Of a DNA stretch of 64,000 bases, positions 38,976 to 48,830 are shown piece after piece. The stretch covers positions 822,274 through 886,273 of the forward strand of contig CAJNDS010000891.1 in NCBI GenBank assembly GCA_905221605.1, in the 5' to 3' direction. Position 1 is the first letter of the stretch; the number at the start of each line of letters is the position of its first letter. Made by a program: the position numbers and the translations under genes. The notes below the pieces were generated by a model. The model ran no database searches. It had not been told where the DNA came from and worked only from the letters and a program-made list of their open reading frames with translations. Source of the stretch: Symbiodinium natans (taxonomy: Eukaryota > Sar > Dinophyceae > Suessiales > Symbiodiniaceae).

Positions 38976-39224
38976 CTAAACCCTAAACCCTAAACCCTAA
39001 ACCCTAAACCCTAAACCCTAAACCCTAAACCCTAAACCCTAAACCCTAAACTTAACTTCATCTAGAAATTAGGGTAGGGTTTAGAGTTCAGGTTTCGGGC
39101 TTCGAGGGCGAGGCTTTTGGAGTTTCGGGCTTCTTAAACGGGCTTCAATAAGGTTTTGGGGTTCAGGGTTCGGGCTTATGGGTCTAGAGTGTTCAGGACT
39201 AGGGCTTAGGGTTGGTGCTTTCAG

Positions 39225-39262
39225 GCTCGTACCACCTGCGCGTGTGATCTAAGGATCGTCGG
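39225..39262 (+). CDS. Putative short exon before family H element
   Basis: TTTCAG acceptor, ARTTCACDLRIV, GG|GTAGTT donor formed at the element edge. Confidence 0.4.
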
Positions 39263-39472
39263 GTAGTTACATAGTCCCTTAGCATGGGCCCTTAAAAGGG
39301 GACCCCTAATATACCCTTATATATAAATACTTTAAAAAAATAAAAATAAATATAAATATAAATAAAATATAAATATATATATATATATATCCTATACAAC
39401 CCACAGGTCCCATAATTCAGAACCCCTTTAAAAGAGGAACCAGATTAAGGGCCCATATAACTACCCTTAGAA
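39263..39472. mobile_element. Family H element, copy 3, AT-expanded
   Basis: TAGTTACATAGTCCCTTAG and ATATAACTACCCTTAG ends; interior expanded by AATATAAATA and TA repeats (39310-39392). Confidence 0.7.
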
Positions 39473-39549
39473 AACCCTAAACCCAAACTTTAAAAACAAA
39501 CCTAAGCCCTAAACCCTAAACCCTGAACCCTAAACCCCTAACCCTAAAC

Positions 39550-39878
39550 CCTCTGCAGCCACAACCTGCGCTGTGCCACCAGCTTCGGTCTTGCCGCCTT
39601 TGATGGTCCAATGGTGCCTCTCGGCACAACCTGCCACCTCCTCTTCCGTTGCCTGATCTGAAGCGAACTGCTTCCGAGTTGGCGGCGTGGCTTGCAAATT
39701 CGACGAACAGAAAAATTCGCTGCTGATCTTCTGATCACTAAGGAGTCAGGCATCTCCCACACTCTCTCCTCGAGCGGCTGCAAGCAGCTCAATGCCAGAA
39801 AGCACAGGCATGCCAACACCCTAAAGTTCAAGGGTTTCCTCGGGGACAAGGTTTCAGACCGAGGCGTGCATCGACCAT
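39550..39878 (-). CDS. Largest clean exon, 109 codons
   Basis: Minus TTTTAAG acceptor to CAGAGG|GTTTAGGG donor without a stop. Contains NFRVLACLCFLALSCLQPL, which resembles a signal or membrane segment, then a basic region (VRRICKPRRQLG, RQRKRRWQVVPR). It could be a secreted or anchored protein with a basic domain. The plus strand is broken by stops. Confidence 0.65.
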
Positions 39879-40309
39879 CTTAAAATAATAAGGGGTTTAG
39901 GGTTTAGGGTTGAGGATTTAGGGCAGTTACAATAAGGGCACCCCTTTTTGGGGTGGGCTACTGTATAAGGGAACCTGGAAGCAACAAAAAAAGGAGAAGG
40001 GCACCACTGGGCCTAATAACCCTAAATCCTAAACCCTAAACCCTAAACCCTAAACCCTAGACCCTTATTAAACCCTGAAAACCTTCAACACCCAACATGG
40101 CATCGAACATTTTAGGCCGTCAGAGCATTTCCCCATAAGGAGGAGGGTGCCCTACAACAATCACAACAAGATGCTCTAATCCTTACCAAAGGACCCGCCC
40201 AACAAAGGGCACCCCTATCAAATAGGGCGTGTTTGAGGAGAGACCTAAACCCTAAACACCTAGACACCTAAACATCTAAACCCTGAACCCTAAACCCTAA
40301 ACCCTAAAC

Positions 40310-40403
40310 CGAGGAAAGGGTTTCGGAAGCCCGGCGTCTCCACCAAGAAACATTCGTGAGCCTCCCAACGGACAAAGACGCAGTCGTAGCTGAAGCCGGG
40401 TTC
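40310..40403 (-). CDS. Exon with ideal repeat-derived edges
   Basis: Minus CCCTAAACCCCAG acceptor, EPGFSYDCVFVRWEAHECF then LVETPGFRNPFL, CTCG|GTTTAGGG donor; 31 codons plus one base. The plus strand is also open (RLHQETFVSLPTDKDAV). Minus codon pattern is better. Confidence 0.55.
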
Positions 40404-40729
40404 CTGGGGTTTAGGGGTTAGGGTTTAGGGCTCAGGGTTAGGGTTTAGGGCTACTAGACCCACGAGTAACCTAGGAATGAAAGGGGTGCCTTGTTTGCTT
40501 TAAAGGGGCGTCGATTAGAAGGGAACCCAAACCATGAACAAGGGGAATAAGGGCCCTAAACCCTCAACCCTAGGGTTTAGGGTTTAGGGTTTAGGGTTTA
40601 GGGTTTAGGGCTACTGGACCCAAGAGTAACCTGGAACTCAACAACCCTGTAGACAACCCAAGCCCTAAGCCCCAAAGCACCCACCCCAAACCCTAAACAC
40701 TACACCCGAAACCTTAAGCTCACACCAAA

Positions 40730-41061
40730 GCCCCTAGACCCCTAGGCCCCTAGACCCCGACCCCTAGACCCCCTAAACCCCTAAACCCCTAAACCCCTAA
40801 ACCGCTAAACCTCTAAACCCCTAAACCCCTAAACTGCAAATCCTAAACCCCTAAACCCCTAAACCCCTAAACCCCTAAACCCCTAAACCCTAAACCCCGA
40901 AACCCCTAAACCCCTAAACACCTAAACACCTAAACCGCTAAACCTCTAAACCCCTAAACGCCTAAACTGCAAATCCTAAACCCCTAAACCCCTAAACCCC
41001 TAAACCGCTAAACCGCTAAACCCTAAACCCTAAACCCTAAACCCTAAACCCTAAACCCTAA
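40730..41061 (-). repeat. CCCCTAAA and CCCTAAA array
   Basis: More than 35 units, octamer first, heptamer last, with the phrase CTAAACTGCAAATCCTAAACC duplicated (40831, 40964). Confidence 0.95.
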
Positions 41062-41064
41062 ACC

Positions 41065-41136
41065 TCAGTGCTGGGCCCAGCTGATCTGATAGGAGAAGGG
41101 CGTGTCCGCAACCGCCTTGAGATCGGCCTTGTGGGG
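41065..41136 (-). CDS. Terminal exon, strong
   Basis: Minus ACAAGAG acceptor, PHKADLKAVADTPFSYQISW then AQH and TGA, followed by GAGGTTTAGGG. GC3 near 95%. Confidence 0.65.
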   Translation of the reverse strand, partial: PHKADLKAVADTPFSYQISWAQH

Positions 41137-41154
41137 CTCTTGTTTTCAGGGCAT

Positions 41155-41415
41155 AGGGTTTATTAGGGTTTAGGGTTTAGGGTTTATTAGGGTTTTTTTT
41201 AGGGTTTATCAGGGTTTGTTAGGGTGTATTAGGGTTTATTGGGGGTTTATTAGGGTTTATTGGGGTTCATTTGGGTTTACTAGGGTTTATTGGGGGTTTA
41301 TTGGGGTTGAGTAGGGTTTATTGGGGGTTTATTTGGGTTTATGAGGGATTATTGGGGGTTTATTAGGGTTGAGTAGGGTTTATTAGGGCTTATTGGGGGT
41401 TTATTTGGGTTTAGG
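41155..41415 (+). repeat. GGGTTTATT variant array
   Basis: A diverged nonamer form (GGGTTTATTA, GGGGGTTTATT, GGGTTGAGTA) with TTTAGGG at both ends. Confidence 0.9.
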
Positions 41416-41551
41416 GTTTAGGGTTCATTGAACAAATCTAGGCTTTAGGGTTCGGGGAAAGTTTCGAAGAGTTTCATTTAGCTTCCGAAGCATTTCATGA
41501 TACAGGGGTTTGAGGAACCCAAGGAACCTCATTCTAGAGCGTCACCGAAAA

Positions 41552-41602
41552 ATGGCAGAACCTACTGGCAGGCAGAACTATGCCGACCCTTACAAAAAGG
41601 AC
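41552..41602 (+). CDS. Candidate first coding exon (ATG)
   Basis: GAAAAATGG context start, MAEPTGRQNYADPYKKD, then GAC|GTTTAGGG donor; 17 codons, phase 0. An AG (TTCTAGAG) 16 nt upstream could accept a spliced leader. Confidence 0.6.
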
Positions 41603-41669
41603 GTTTAGGGTTTAGGGCTTAAGGTTTAAGGTTCTCAAATCAACTGCATGGCTTGCATGGCCTAACCAG

Positions 41670-41729
41670 CCAGAGTACTACCAGGCGGCGCCCCTCCGCC
41701 TCCCCCCCCCCCCCCAGGAGTCATTTGCG
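41670..41729 (+). CDS. Second exon of the 41.55-kb gene
   Basis: CTAACCAG acceptor, PEYYQAAPLRLPPPPQESFA, GTGAGC donor; 20 codons, in phase with the ATG exon. A C14 run encodes the prolines. A further exon may be 41888-41920 (KPLHAGTEKRE). Confidence 0.6.
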
Positions 41730-42119
41730 GTGAGCTGACAGGACAGTCCCTTACAAATCCCTAACCCTAAACCCTAAACCCTCAACCCTAAACCCTAATC
41801 CTAAATCCTAAACAAATAGCCCTAAACGCTGAATGCTAAACCCCAACCCCAACCTGCAAGGCCTGACGCTAAAACCCGAAACTTTAGAAGCCTCTGCATG
41901 CTGGCACGGAAAAGCGAGAAGTGTCGGAAACTAGGGCTTTAGGGGCTTAGGATAGAGGCTTGTACCTACTGCTCCATATATAAGCCCTGAAAACCATAAC
42001 CTCTGAACCCTAAACCCTAAAACCCCAAATCCTGTTAAGCCCTGAACCCTAAACCCCAAAACCCGTAAACCCGTAAACCGTAAACCCTAAACCCTAATTA
42101 TAAACCCTAAACCTCAAAG

Positions 42120-42221
42120 CTTTTGGGACCCATGAACCCGAACCAAGCGCCCGGCCGGAGTTGCGGCCGGCGTTTTGCTCCTGCTCTGAGATCGCTTGGG
42201 TCTTTTGGGGGGCGTTTGGAG
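42120..42221 (+). CDS. Exon with GGAG|GTTTAGGG donor
   Basis: CTCAAAG acceptor, FGTHEPEPSARPELRPAFC then SCSEIAWVFWGAFG; 102 nt without stop, high GC3. Confidence 0.55.
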
Positions 42222-42470
42222 GTTTAGGGTTTAGGGTTTCGGGTTTAGGGTTTAGTTAGGCGTGAAGTCGAGGTGTTGCATGCAGGGTCAAGGAGTAGGG
42301 CTTCGAGGGCTTTGGGGTTTCGGATCCTGTTGGCGGGGGGGCTCTTTCAGGGATTTACGGGTGTAGGGTTTCCCTAAACCCCAAACCCTAGACCCGAAAC
42401 CCTTCTAAGCTAACCCCTAAGCCCTAAACCTAAACCCTAAACCCTAAGCCCCAAACCTGTGAGGGCTCAG

Positions 42471-42578
42471 ACTTTGGGGCACCAGTATCATCCCAGAGAT
42501 GATGTCCACAGACTCTGGGGAAAGAAGTCTGTTCTACGAGAATCGAAGCAACCCAGACCCGAAGCCTCAGCTCTCGAG
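42471..42578 (+). CDS. Exon, 36 codons, phase 0
   Basis: GGGCTCAG acceptor, TLGHQYHPRDDVHRLWGKK then SVLRESKQPRPEASALE, TCGAG|GTTAGA donor. Another plus frame (MMSTDSGERSLFYENRS) is open. Confidence 0.5.
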
Positions 42579-42732
42579 GTTAGAAGACGAAACCCTGAAC
42601 CCTAAACCCTAAACCCTAAGCCCTAAACCCTAAACCCTAGACGCGAATCTGGGCATTCTAGTCTGTGCAGAGCACGCGGCAAGGCGAACAGCTGTGCTGG
42701 CTGTGCTCCTCTGGTATCCTTGCTGTTTGCAG

Positions 42733-42792
42733 CGCCCGCACGTGGCGACCCAGCAGATGGGACACCGCACACGGCAGCGACTCAACAGTCCG
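42733..42792 (+). CDS. Exon with conventional splice sites
   Basis: TTGCTGTTTGCAG acceptor, RPHVATQQMGHRTRQRLNSP, CCG|GTGAGA donor; 20 codons, phase 0. Upstream and downstream (to about 43010, GEALPVRTAGERKPCDRIC) further exons are likely. These introns lack telomere repeats. Confidence 0.6.
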
Positions 42793-43155
42793 GTGAGACT
42801 TGCACGTGTGATAGGTATAGGGATCAATATGACTCGATGGCGGTAGACGGTGAGGCTCTACCCGTGAGGACTGCTGGCGAACGCAAGCCCTGTGACCGGA
42901 TCTGTCTGTGGCCACGGTTGCCGCCACGGACACGGCGGAGACTGTGGCGGGTGCTGTGGGCTTGGCACCCCAATCTCTGCTCCTTGCCTGCCCAGAAACC
43001 TCTAAAACCTGAAGCCCCTCTGGATCCCTCGCCTAAGCCCTAAAACCATCGAAACTATAGTCCACTAACCACAACCCTCAACCCCAAACCCTCTAAGGTC
43101 TCCTCTTAAACCTCTCAACCCAATGCCTAACCCCCGAAAATCTGTAAGCCCTGAG

Positions 43156-43264
43156 CCTAAGGTTCCATGTAGCTCATGATTATATATACCTGGGCCCGCG
43201 GAATCTCTTTATAAGAGGTAATTCAAGGGTTAAGTATCCCCTATTTAGGCACGTGGACCCTTAG
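43156..43264. mobile_element. Family A element, copy 4
   Basis: CCTAAGGTTCCATGTAGC and GGCACGTGGACCCTTAG ends; CCTGGGCCCG core. Confidence 0.65.
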
Positions 43265-43690
43265 TGCGAGCCTAAGGTTTATGTTTTTTTTTTTTGGCAG
43301 GGGTGTAGTGTTGGGCTAGGGTATAGGTTTTAGGGTTCAGGGTTTAGGGCTTAGGGCTTTTCAGGGTTGGCTCTCAACGAAGTTACAGGGTCCCTTCATA
43401 TGGTCCCTTGCCTTCTTTGACGGGTTCTGAGGTATGGGCGGGGGGGTACAAGGGTTAAGGGTTAAGGGCTAAGGGGGGTTTAGGGTTTAGCGCCCATACA
43501 AGTTAGGGTTTAGGGCTTCTAGGGGGACGAGGGTCGGGGTGGATTGGGGCTTGAGATTTAGGTTGGCTCATGGTTTAGAGGTGTAGGGTCCAGGGGCATG
43601 AAGGTTAGAGTGGTTGGGATTTAGGGATTTGGGTTTTAGGGCATCTTATGGGTTTCAAGTACAAGCCTTCCTAAACATCCAGGCCTCTGA

Positions 43691-43803
43691 GAACCTTCCA
43701 CAAACCCCTTAATTAAGGAACATAGCCGAATTCATAATAATAGTGATCCTTGATATAAATTAGGGTATACTCTTTACTTGGAGGTTTGTGGGAAGATTTG
43801 GGA
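43691..43803. mobile_element. Family C element, copy 4
   Basis: CCACAAACCCCTTAATTAAGG ... ACTTGGAGGTTTGTGGGAAG. A plus frame ELFPKSESRRVRQTA follows at 43832. Confidence 0.65.
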
Positions 43804-44149
43804 ATTCCGGGGCCTGAGCCCAGAGCTCTTCCCTAAATCGGAAAGCCGAAGGGTCCGCCAAACTGCTTGAACCCCCGAAGCTTGGACATCAAAAGCTAGC
43901 GCGTTAAAGTCGTAAGCCCGAAAGCTAAGGGTTTGGGGGTTGAGGGACTATACTTTGGAAACCTAAACCGCAATCCCTCCCTCTGCCTTCCCCCCAGAGT
44001 CTTGGCACAATCTTGAACCCTGAACCCTAAATCCCCCGCGAGATGTGGCAGAACCTTGCAACCTGAACCATACATCCTAAAGCCTGATCCCTAGCTTAAA
44101 CCCTGAACCCTAAATGGGGGTTTCCGATTGGGGTCCTTATTACAAGGGA

Positions 44150-44220
44150 AAAACCCTAAACCCTAAACCCTAAACCCTAAACCCTAAACCCTAAACCCTA
44201 AACCCTAAACCCTAAACCGG
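44150..44220 (-). repeat. CCCTAAA array truncating a family G end
   Basis: GGGGGTTTCCGATTGGGGTC (44106-44125, family G left end) runs into the array instead of a right end. Confidence 0.8.
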
Positions 44221-44463
44221 CCTTAAACGCTAAGCCCTAGGTCCTAAACCCCAAACCCCAAACCCAAAACCCTAAACCAAAAACCCTAAACCCTACACCC
44301 GACTTCGTGGAGCCCTGAGGAGTCTATGTACCCTACTAGGGATTGAAAGTTTAGGTTTCCAGGGGAGTCATTGAGTTTGGTTTGGGGTTCAAGTTTAGGA
44401 GTTTAGGAGATTAGGAGCTTCGGGTTTCATAGGGTTTCAGGGTTTGGGAGCTTAGGGTTTAGA

Positions 44464-44541
44464 CCCTAAACCCTAAACCCTAAACCCTAAACCCTAAACC
44501 CTAAACCCTAAACCCTAAACCCTAAACCCTAAACCCTAAAC
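44464..44541 (-). repeat. CCCTAAA array
   Basis: Eleven perfect units ending at an exon edge. Confidence 0.95.
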
Positions 44542-44591
44542 CGGCCTCTTTTGCTTCGCAAGCTAGGCGCGACGATCGCTCTTTTGGACGG
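44542..44591 (-). CDS. Exon with CCG|GTTTAGGG donor
   Basis: Minus CGAATTTGCAG acceptor, PSKRAIVAPSLRSKRG, donor at the array; 50 nt, basic. Confidence 0.5.
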
Positions 44592-45179
44592 CTGCAAATT
44601 CGCGGAGAGAAGTTGCGCACCGAACCCAGGGGTCCGGTTTAGTTAGGGGCTTAGGGCTTGGGGCTTAGGGTTTATGGTTGAGGGTTTGGGGTTTAGGGTT
44701 TTGGGTTAGTTAGGGGCTTCGGGTTTGGGGTTTGGGGCTTGGGGCTAGGGATTTCGGATTGAGGACTTAGGGCTTAGGGTTTTCGGGTTTTTGGGTTTGG
44801 GGTTGAGGGTTTGGGGTTTGGGCTTTGGGGTATGGGGTTTTGGGTTAGGGCTTAGGGTTTAGGATCCGAGGAGTGGGATGGTCGGCTTGGGCGCTTTTTT
44901 TTGGGGTATTTCGGTTAGTTAAGGTCTCTAGGGTATCTTTGGGCATTTGGGTATTTAAGGTCTTTAGGGTGCTGTGGGTTTAGGGTGTTTATTTGTGCGC
45001 AGTCTATAGATTACTGGGAACCCGTAAGCATCTGGGGGTCGTACCTTGGACCAGGTTGTACACTTGGGTTTTGGGAAGCCATCTTAAAGATCCTTAATAA
45101 GGGCCATATTCGGAGTAGATTAAGGAGAACCTTTAGGGGTGCAACCTTCGGGGTACGAGTCTCAATCCCTAACCCTAAA

Positions 45180-45450
45180 CCCTAAACCCTGAACCCTAAA
45201 CCCAAAAGCCTAAACCCCAAACCCTAAACCCTAACCCTAAACCCTAAACCCCAAACCCTAAACCCTAAACCCTAAACCCCAAACCCTAAACCCTAAACCC
45301 TAAACCCTAAACCCCAAACCCCAAACCCCAAACCCCAAACCCCAAACCCTAAACCCTAAACCCTAAACCCTAAACCCTAAACCCGAAACCCAACCCTAAA
45401 CCCTAACCCTAAACCCTAAACCCTAAACCCTAAACCCCAAACCCTAAAGG
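45180..45450 (-). repeat. Long CCCTAAA array
   Basis: About 38 units with a block of CCCCAAA at 45310-45348. Confidence 0.95.
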
Positions 45451-45720
45451 GATCCTCCTTCGAAGAGGGGGCCCCCGGTGGCCGGTGCGCAAGGCAGCAC
45501 AAGGCATGCATGGAGGTTCTGAGTTAGGGTTTAGGGTTTAGGGTTTAGGGTTTAGGGTTCAGGGTTCAGGGTTCAGGGTTTAGGGTTTAGGGTTTAGGGT
45601 TTAGGGTTTAGGGTTTAGGGTTTAGGGTTTAGGGGCATTTCTGTGGTGCTAGGGTTGGTTTCAGGGCTTCGGGTTCAGGAAAGGTTCTGAGAAAAGACCC
45701 TTGCACCCGCGGCATGTGAG

Positions 45721-45920
45721 GACCTGCAAGAGGTGCGATTGGCTTAGAGATTGGGGCGTTTCGGACGAAATTCTTCAAGCACGTCGCTAGGCCCCTCACT
45801 GCCCGCGGTGTCCGCACTTTCTTGCAGGATGGCAAGGGGAAGCGCTCTGAACCATGCATCCACGAATTGTGGGCCGGGCTTGCGTGCGCTCTGGGGCTCG
45901 CTGGCACGGACAGGGCAGGC
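45721..45920 (+). CDS. Exon, 66 codons
   Basis: CATGTGAG acceptor, ARGAIGLEIGAFRTKFFKH then VARPLTARGVRTFLQDGKG and SEPCIHELWAGLACALGL, GGC|GTAGGGG donor. No stop, GC3 high, globular composition. The minus strand is open too but Pro-rich. Unknown family. Confidence 0.6.
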
Positions 45921-46159
45921 GTAGGGGATAGGATTAGGGGGACCCTTGGGGATATAGACCCTCTGAATGAGGTCCCTGTTTAAGAGAGCCCGAAAATAAC
46001 AGGGATGCAGGGATGTGGATTTGGGCCTTATAGGGCTTGATGGTGCTAGGATTGAGGTTTTTGAAAGTCAGGCCGGGAATCTCAGACTTCGGGAATGCAC
46101 CCTAAACCCAAAACCCAAAACTCAATAAGCCAATGGTTGGTGTACGGTTTAGGGTTTAG

Positions 46160-46207
46160 GGCTACGTACACCCTAGATGGAAAGCTAAGGCGGCCGATCC
46201 AGCGCAG
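46160..46207 (+). CDS. Exon starting at TTTAG
   Basis: TTTAG acceptor from the array, GYVHPRWKAKAADPAQ, GTACAT donor; 16 codons. Confidence 0.45.
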
Positions 46208-46387
46208 GTACATAACAGCAGCCTCGCCATTTGCAGAGCCTAGGGTTTCAGGGTTTAGGATGTAGGGTTTAGGGTTTGGGGTTTAGGGTTTGTACGGTTT
46301 AGCGTTTAGGGCGTCACCTGCTCCCCCCAAAGTGCGCCGCAAGGCCCCAGAGGCCCAAAGCATCGCTCCAAGCTGCGAGAGTTGGTC

Positions 46388-46462
46388 TTAGGCCCGCTTG
46401 CCCGCATCCTCCAGCCGGGCGATGATCTCCTTGGCCGCCGCTGAGGTGGTCTTCTTCGCGAC
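46388..46462 (-). CDS. Terminal exon, Lys/Ala-rich
   Basis: Minus CGCGCCAG acceptor, VAKKTTSAAAKEIIARLED then AGKRA and TAA; 24 codons, helical. Resembles in style the K/A/P-rich minus exons at 57.1, 61.5 and 62.3 kb, so one long gene may carry them; phase between them is not proven. Confidence 0.7.
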   Translation of the reverse strand, partial: VAKKTTSAAAKEIIARLEDAGKRA

Positions 46463-46577
46463 CTGGCGCGGATAGGGTTTAGGGTTTAGGGTTTGTTTAG
46501 GGTTTAGGGTTTAGGGTTTAGATTTTAGGGTTTAGGGTTTCGGGTTCAGGGTTTAGGGTTCAGGTTTAGGGTGGGGA

Positions 46578-46738
46578 TCCGAAGTCTGGGCCCTTAATTT
46601 GGGTCCCCTGTTTCTAGAAACCTTACATGTACACACCACACATAGCAAGGGCCCATACTTCGGATCCCGTTAAAATCCTTTAGAACAAGGGTGTGGGACC
46701 ATACTTTGGGTACTTTGGGCCCATGGTTCCAACCTTAG
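46578..46738. mobile_element. Family H element, copy 4
   Basis: CTGGGCCCTTAATTTGGGTC and GGGCCCATGGTTCCAACCTTAG ends as in copy 2. Confidence 0.7.
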
Positions 46739-46741
46739 ACA

Positions 46742-46826
46742 TAGGGTTTAGGGTTTAGGGTTTAGGGTTTAGGGTTTAGGGTTTAGGGTTTAGGGTTGAG
46801 GGTTGAGGGTTGAGGGTTGAGGGTTG
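46742..46826 (+). repeat. TTTAGGG to GGGTTGA array
   Basis: Seven TTTAGGG units change abruptly to five GGGTTGA units. Confidence 0.95.
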
Positions 46827-46898
46827 CCCTCGGAAATCCTAGTGACAACCCTGAAGCCCCAAAGGCTTAGGGCTTCGGGTTTGTCGCAACAGCCAAGG

Positions 46899-46946
46899 CT
46901 AGGCCCGCGCCAGCGTGGTTCAGAAGATCTCCATTGCAATTGGGGG
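46899..46946 (+). CDS. Putative exon
   Basis: GCAACAG, then KARPAPAWFRRSPLQLG and a GTGACA donor. Confidence 0.4.
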
Positions 46947-47319
46947 TGACAACCGACTAAAGCCACAGCCCTGGTAATCCAGAAACAGGAACCCTAACTC
47001 AGAGAACTCTCAACCCCCCTAAACCCTAAACCCAAAGCCCTAAACCCAAACTCTCTGCCTCCAGGGCAGTCTTTCCTTTGCTGTTCTTGAGCCTGGGTCT
47101 CTCATCTCAAGGAGGAAGTTCGGGTTTGGTCTCAGGTTTGTTCTGCTTATTCAAGTTTGCTTCCTTTATCTTTATATGTATATGTATGTATACATATATA
47201 TATATATTTTTATATGTTTGTAATCATTTTTTGCATTTGCTGTTTGGGGTGGGTGGGTCTGTGTGAGACCCAGGGTTCACAGGGTTGACAAGTTCACGAA
47301 TTCGTTCTCGTCAAGCTTC

Positions 47320-47583
47320 TCATCCAAATTCAGGCTCTTCAGGCACGGCTCTGGAAAAGGCCACGACCGCGGCCCCTGCCACGGCCCCGTCCCAGCTTTT
47401 TTCCTTCTCAGCCAGCTTGGCTGCTTTGGCAGCCTGCGCAGCCTCCATTGCGATCTTGCCCCATTCCACCAAGGGCTTCGGGCTCGGTGTCTTCTTTGTT
47501 TCAGACGTGAACATAGCCCCAGTCAAACCTGCCCAGAACCAACATGGCATAGGCGCATTCTGCCGCACGAAGCCCTCAAAATC
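47320..47583 (-). CDS. Terminal exon, 87 codons
   Basis: Minus GGAATCTAG acceptor, DFEGFVRQNAPMPCWFWAG then LTGAMFTSETKKTPSPKP, EWGKIAMEAAQAAKAAKLAE and KSWDGAVAGAAVVAF..., TGA. The middle is an Ala/Lys helix. No internal stop; codons look selected. It stands next to an AT-rich TA-repeat stretch (47170-47230). Not identified. Confidence 0.7.
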   Translation of the reverse strand, partial: DFEGFVRQNAPMPCWFWAGLTGAMFTSETKKTPSPKPLVEWGKIAMEAAQAAKAAKLAEKEKSWDGAVAGAAVVAFSRAVPEEPEFG

Positions 47584-47687
47584 CTAGATTCCAGCATTTC
47601 CCTGTGATAACGCTGCTCGTAATGTAGCCGGAGTATTTGGGTGCTTGGAAACTATGTAGCGTTTGGGGTTTAGGGTTCAGGGTTTAG

Positions 47688-47775
47688 GATGACCGGGACC
47701 GGAGGGAACCCCACTCGTGTTGGGAACTCGTGCTTAGGGCTACCCAAGACCCCAATTCATGCGAGCTCGATCACC
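47688..47775 (+). CDS. Exon starting at TTTAG
   Basis: TTTAG acceptor, DDRDRREPHSCWELVLRAT then QDPNSCELDHP, running to a CCCTAAA array; donor unclear. Confidence 0.45.
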
Positions 47776-48519
47776 CTAAACCCTGAACCCTAACCCCAAA
47801 CCCCTAAACCCTATACTTCAGGCTTCTAAACCCTAAACCCTAAACCCTAAACCCTATACTTCAGGCCCCTAAACCCTAAACCCTAAATCCTAAAACCCTA
47901 AACCCCAAGTAGGCTTCACACCTCAGGGTTCAGGACCTCAGTAGCATGCACTTGGGGTTAGTGTGCCCAAAAAAAGAGCTCGCGCGGGACTGTGTCGCAA
48001 GGACCAGGGTTTAGGGTTTAGGGTTTAGGGTTTAGGGTTTAGGGTTGGTAGCCCGTGAAACCCCACACCTGCGTGTCCTTACGCCAAAAGGTGGGTTCTC
48101 GTATCCTCAACAGCTAAGGTTGACGCTCTCTAAATGCCCTCAATCCCATCCGGAAAACTTTAAGCCTACACCCTAGACCCTATAATCCTAAACCCCAAAC
48201 CCTCAACCCTAAACATTAAACCCTTTTCACAACCCTATACGACAAAAACCCTAGCTCCCAGTGTGCTCGTTTTTGCAGATCTAAAGGTTTAGGATTTACC
48301 TCTCGTGGTCGACTTTAGCTAAGAGTTTCGCTTTAGGCCAGCAGCTTCGGGCTTAGGGTTTAGGGTTTAGAGCTCAGGGCTTAGAAGGAGGGACCTCCTA
48401 ACATGAATCCACGCAATTCCGAAACCCTAAGCCCTAAGCCCCAAGCCCCAAGCCCTAAGCCCTAATTAAGCCTTAAGCCCTAAACCAACCCTAAACCCTA
48501 GCACCCGAGAACCCTAAAC

Positions 48520-48589
48520 CACCGGCAATCGGTTGCAAGTCTTAGCAACTTCAGGTCAGCGCTTTGCTCCAGGAGAAGCTGCACCATTC
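48520..48589 (-). CDS. Ankyrin-repeat-like exon
   Basis: Minus GCATCAG acceptor, MVQLLLEQSADLKLLRLATD then CR, and CGGTG|GTTTAGGG donor. The VQLLLEQSAD stretch fits the second helix and turn of an ankyrin repeat (x-V-x-L-L-L-x-x-G-A-D); ankyrin proteins are abundant in dinoflagellates. Only a fragment, so moderate confidence. The plus strand is also open. Confidence 0.5.
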
Positions 48590-48830
48590 CTGATGCGAGG
48601 TCGCGGGTTTAGGGTTTAGGGTTTAGGGTGTAGGGTGTAGGGTTTAGGGTGCAGGGTCTAGGGTTCAGGGTCTAACAGACGAGAAGCTTGAGGTTTATGG
48701 GTATCCAAGGCTTAATCGTCTCTAAACCCCTAATCCCTCGAAAATAGGGGTCTTAATGATAAGAATCGTGGTTTTTCATTGGGGGGACGGGAGGGTATTA
48801 AAGTATGGTTCAAAAGGGACCGTAAGGAAA

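Noticed and set aside
47078-47266. Hydrophobic plus frame resembling a membrane protein
   Set aside because: Its hydrophobic part comes from the TATATG microsatellite.
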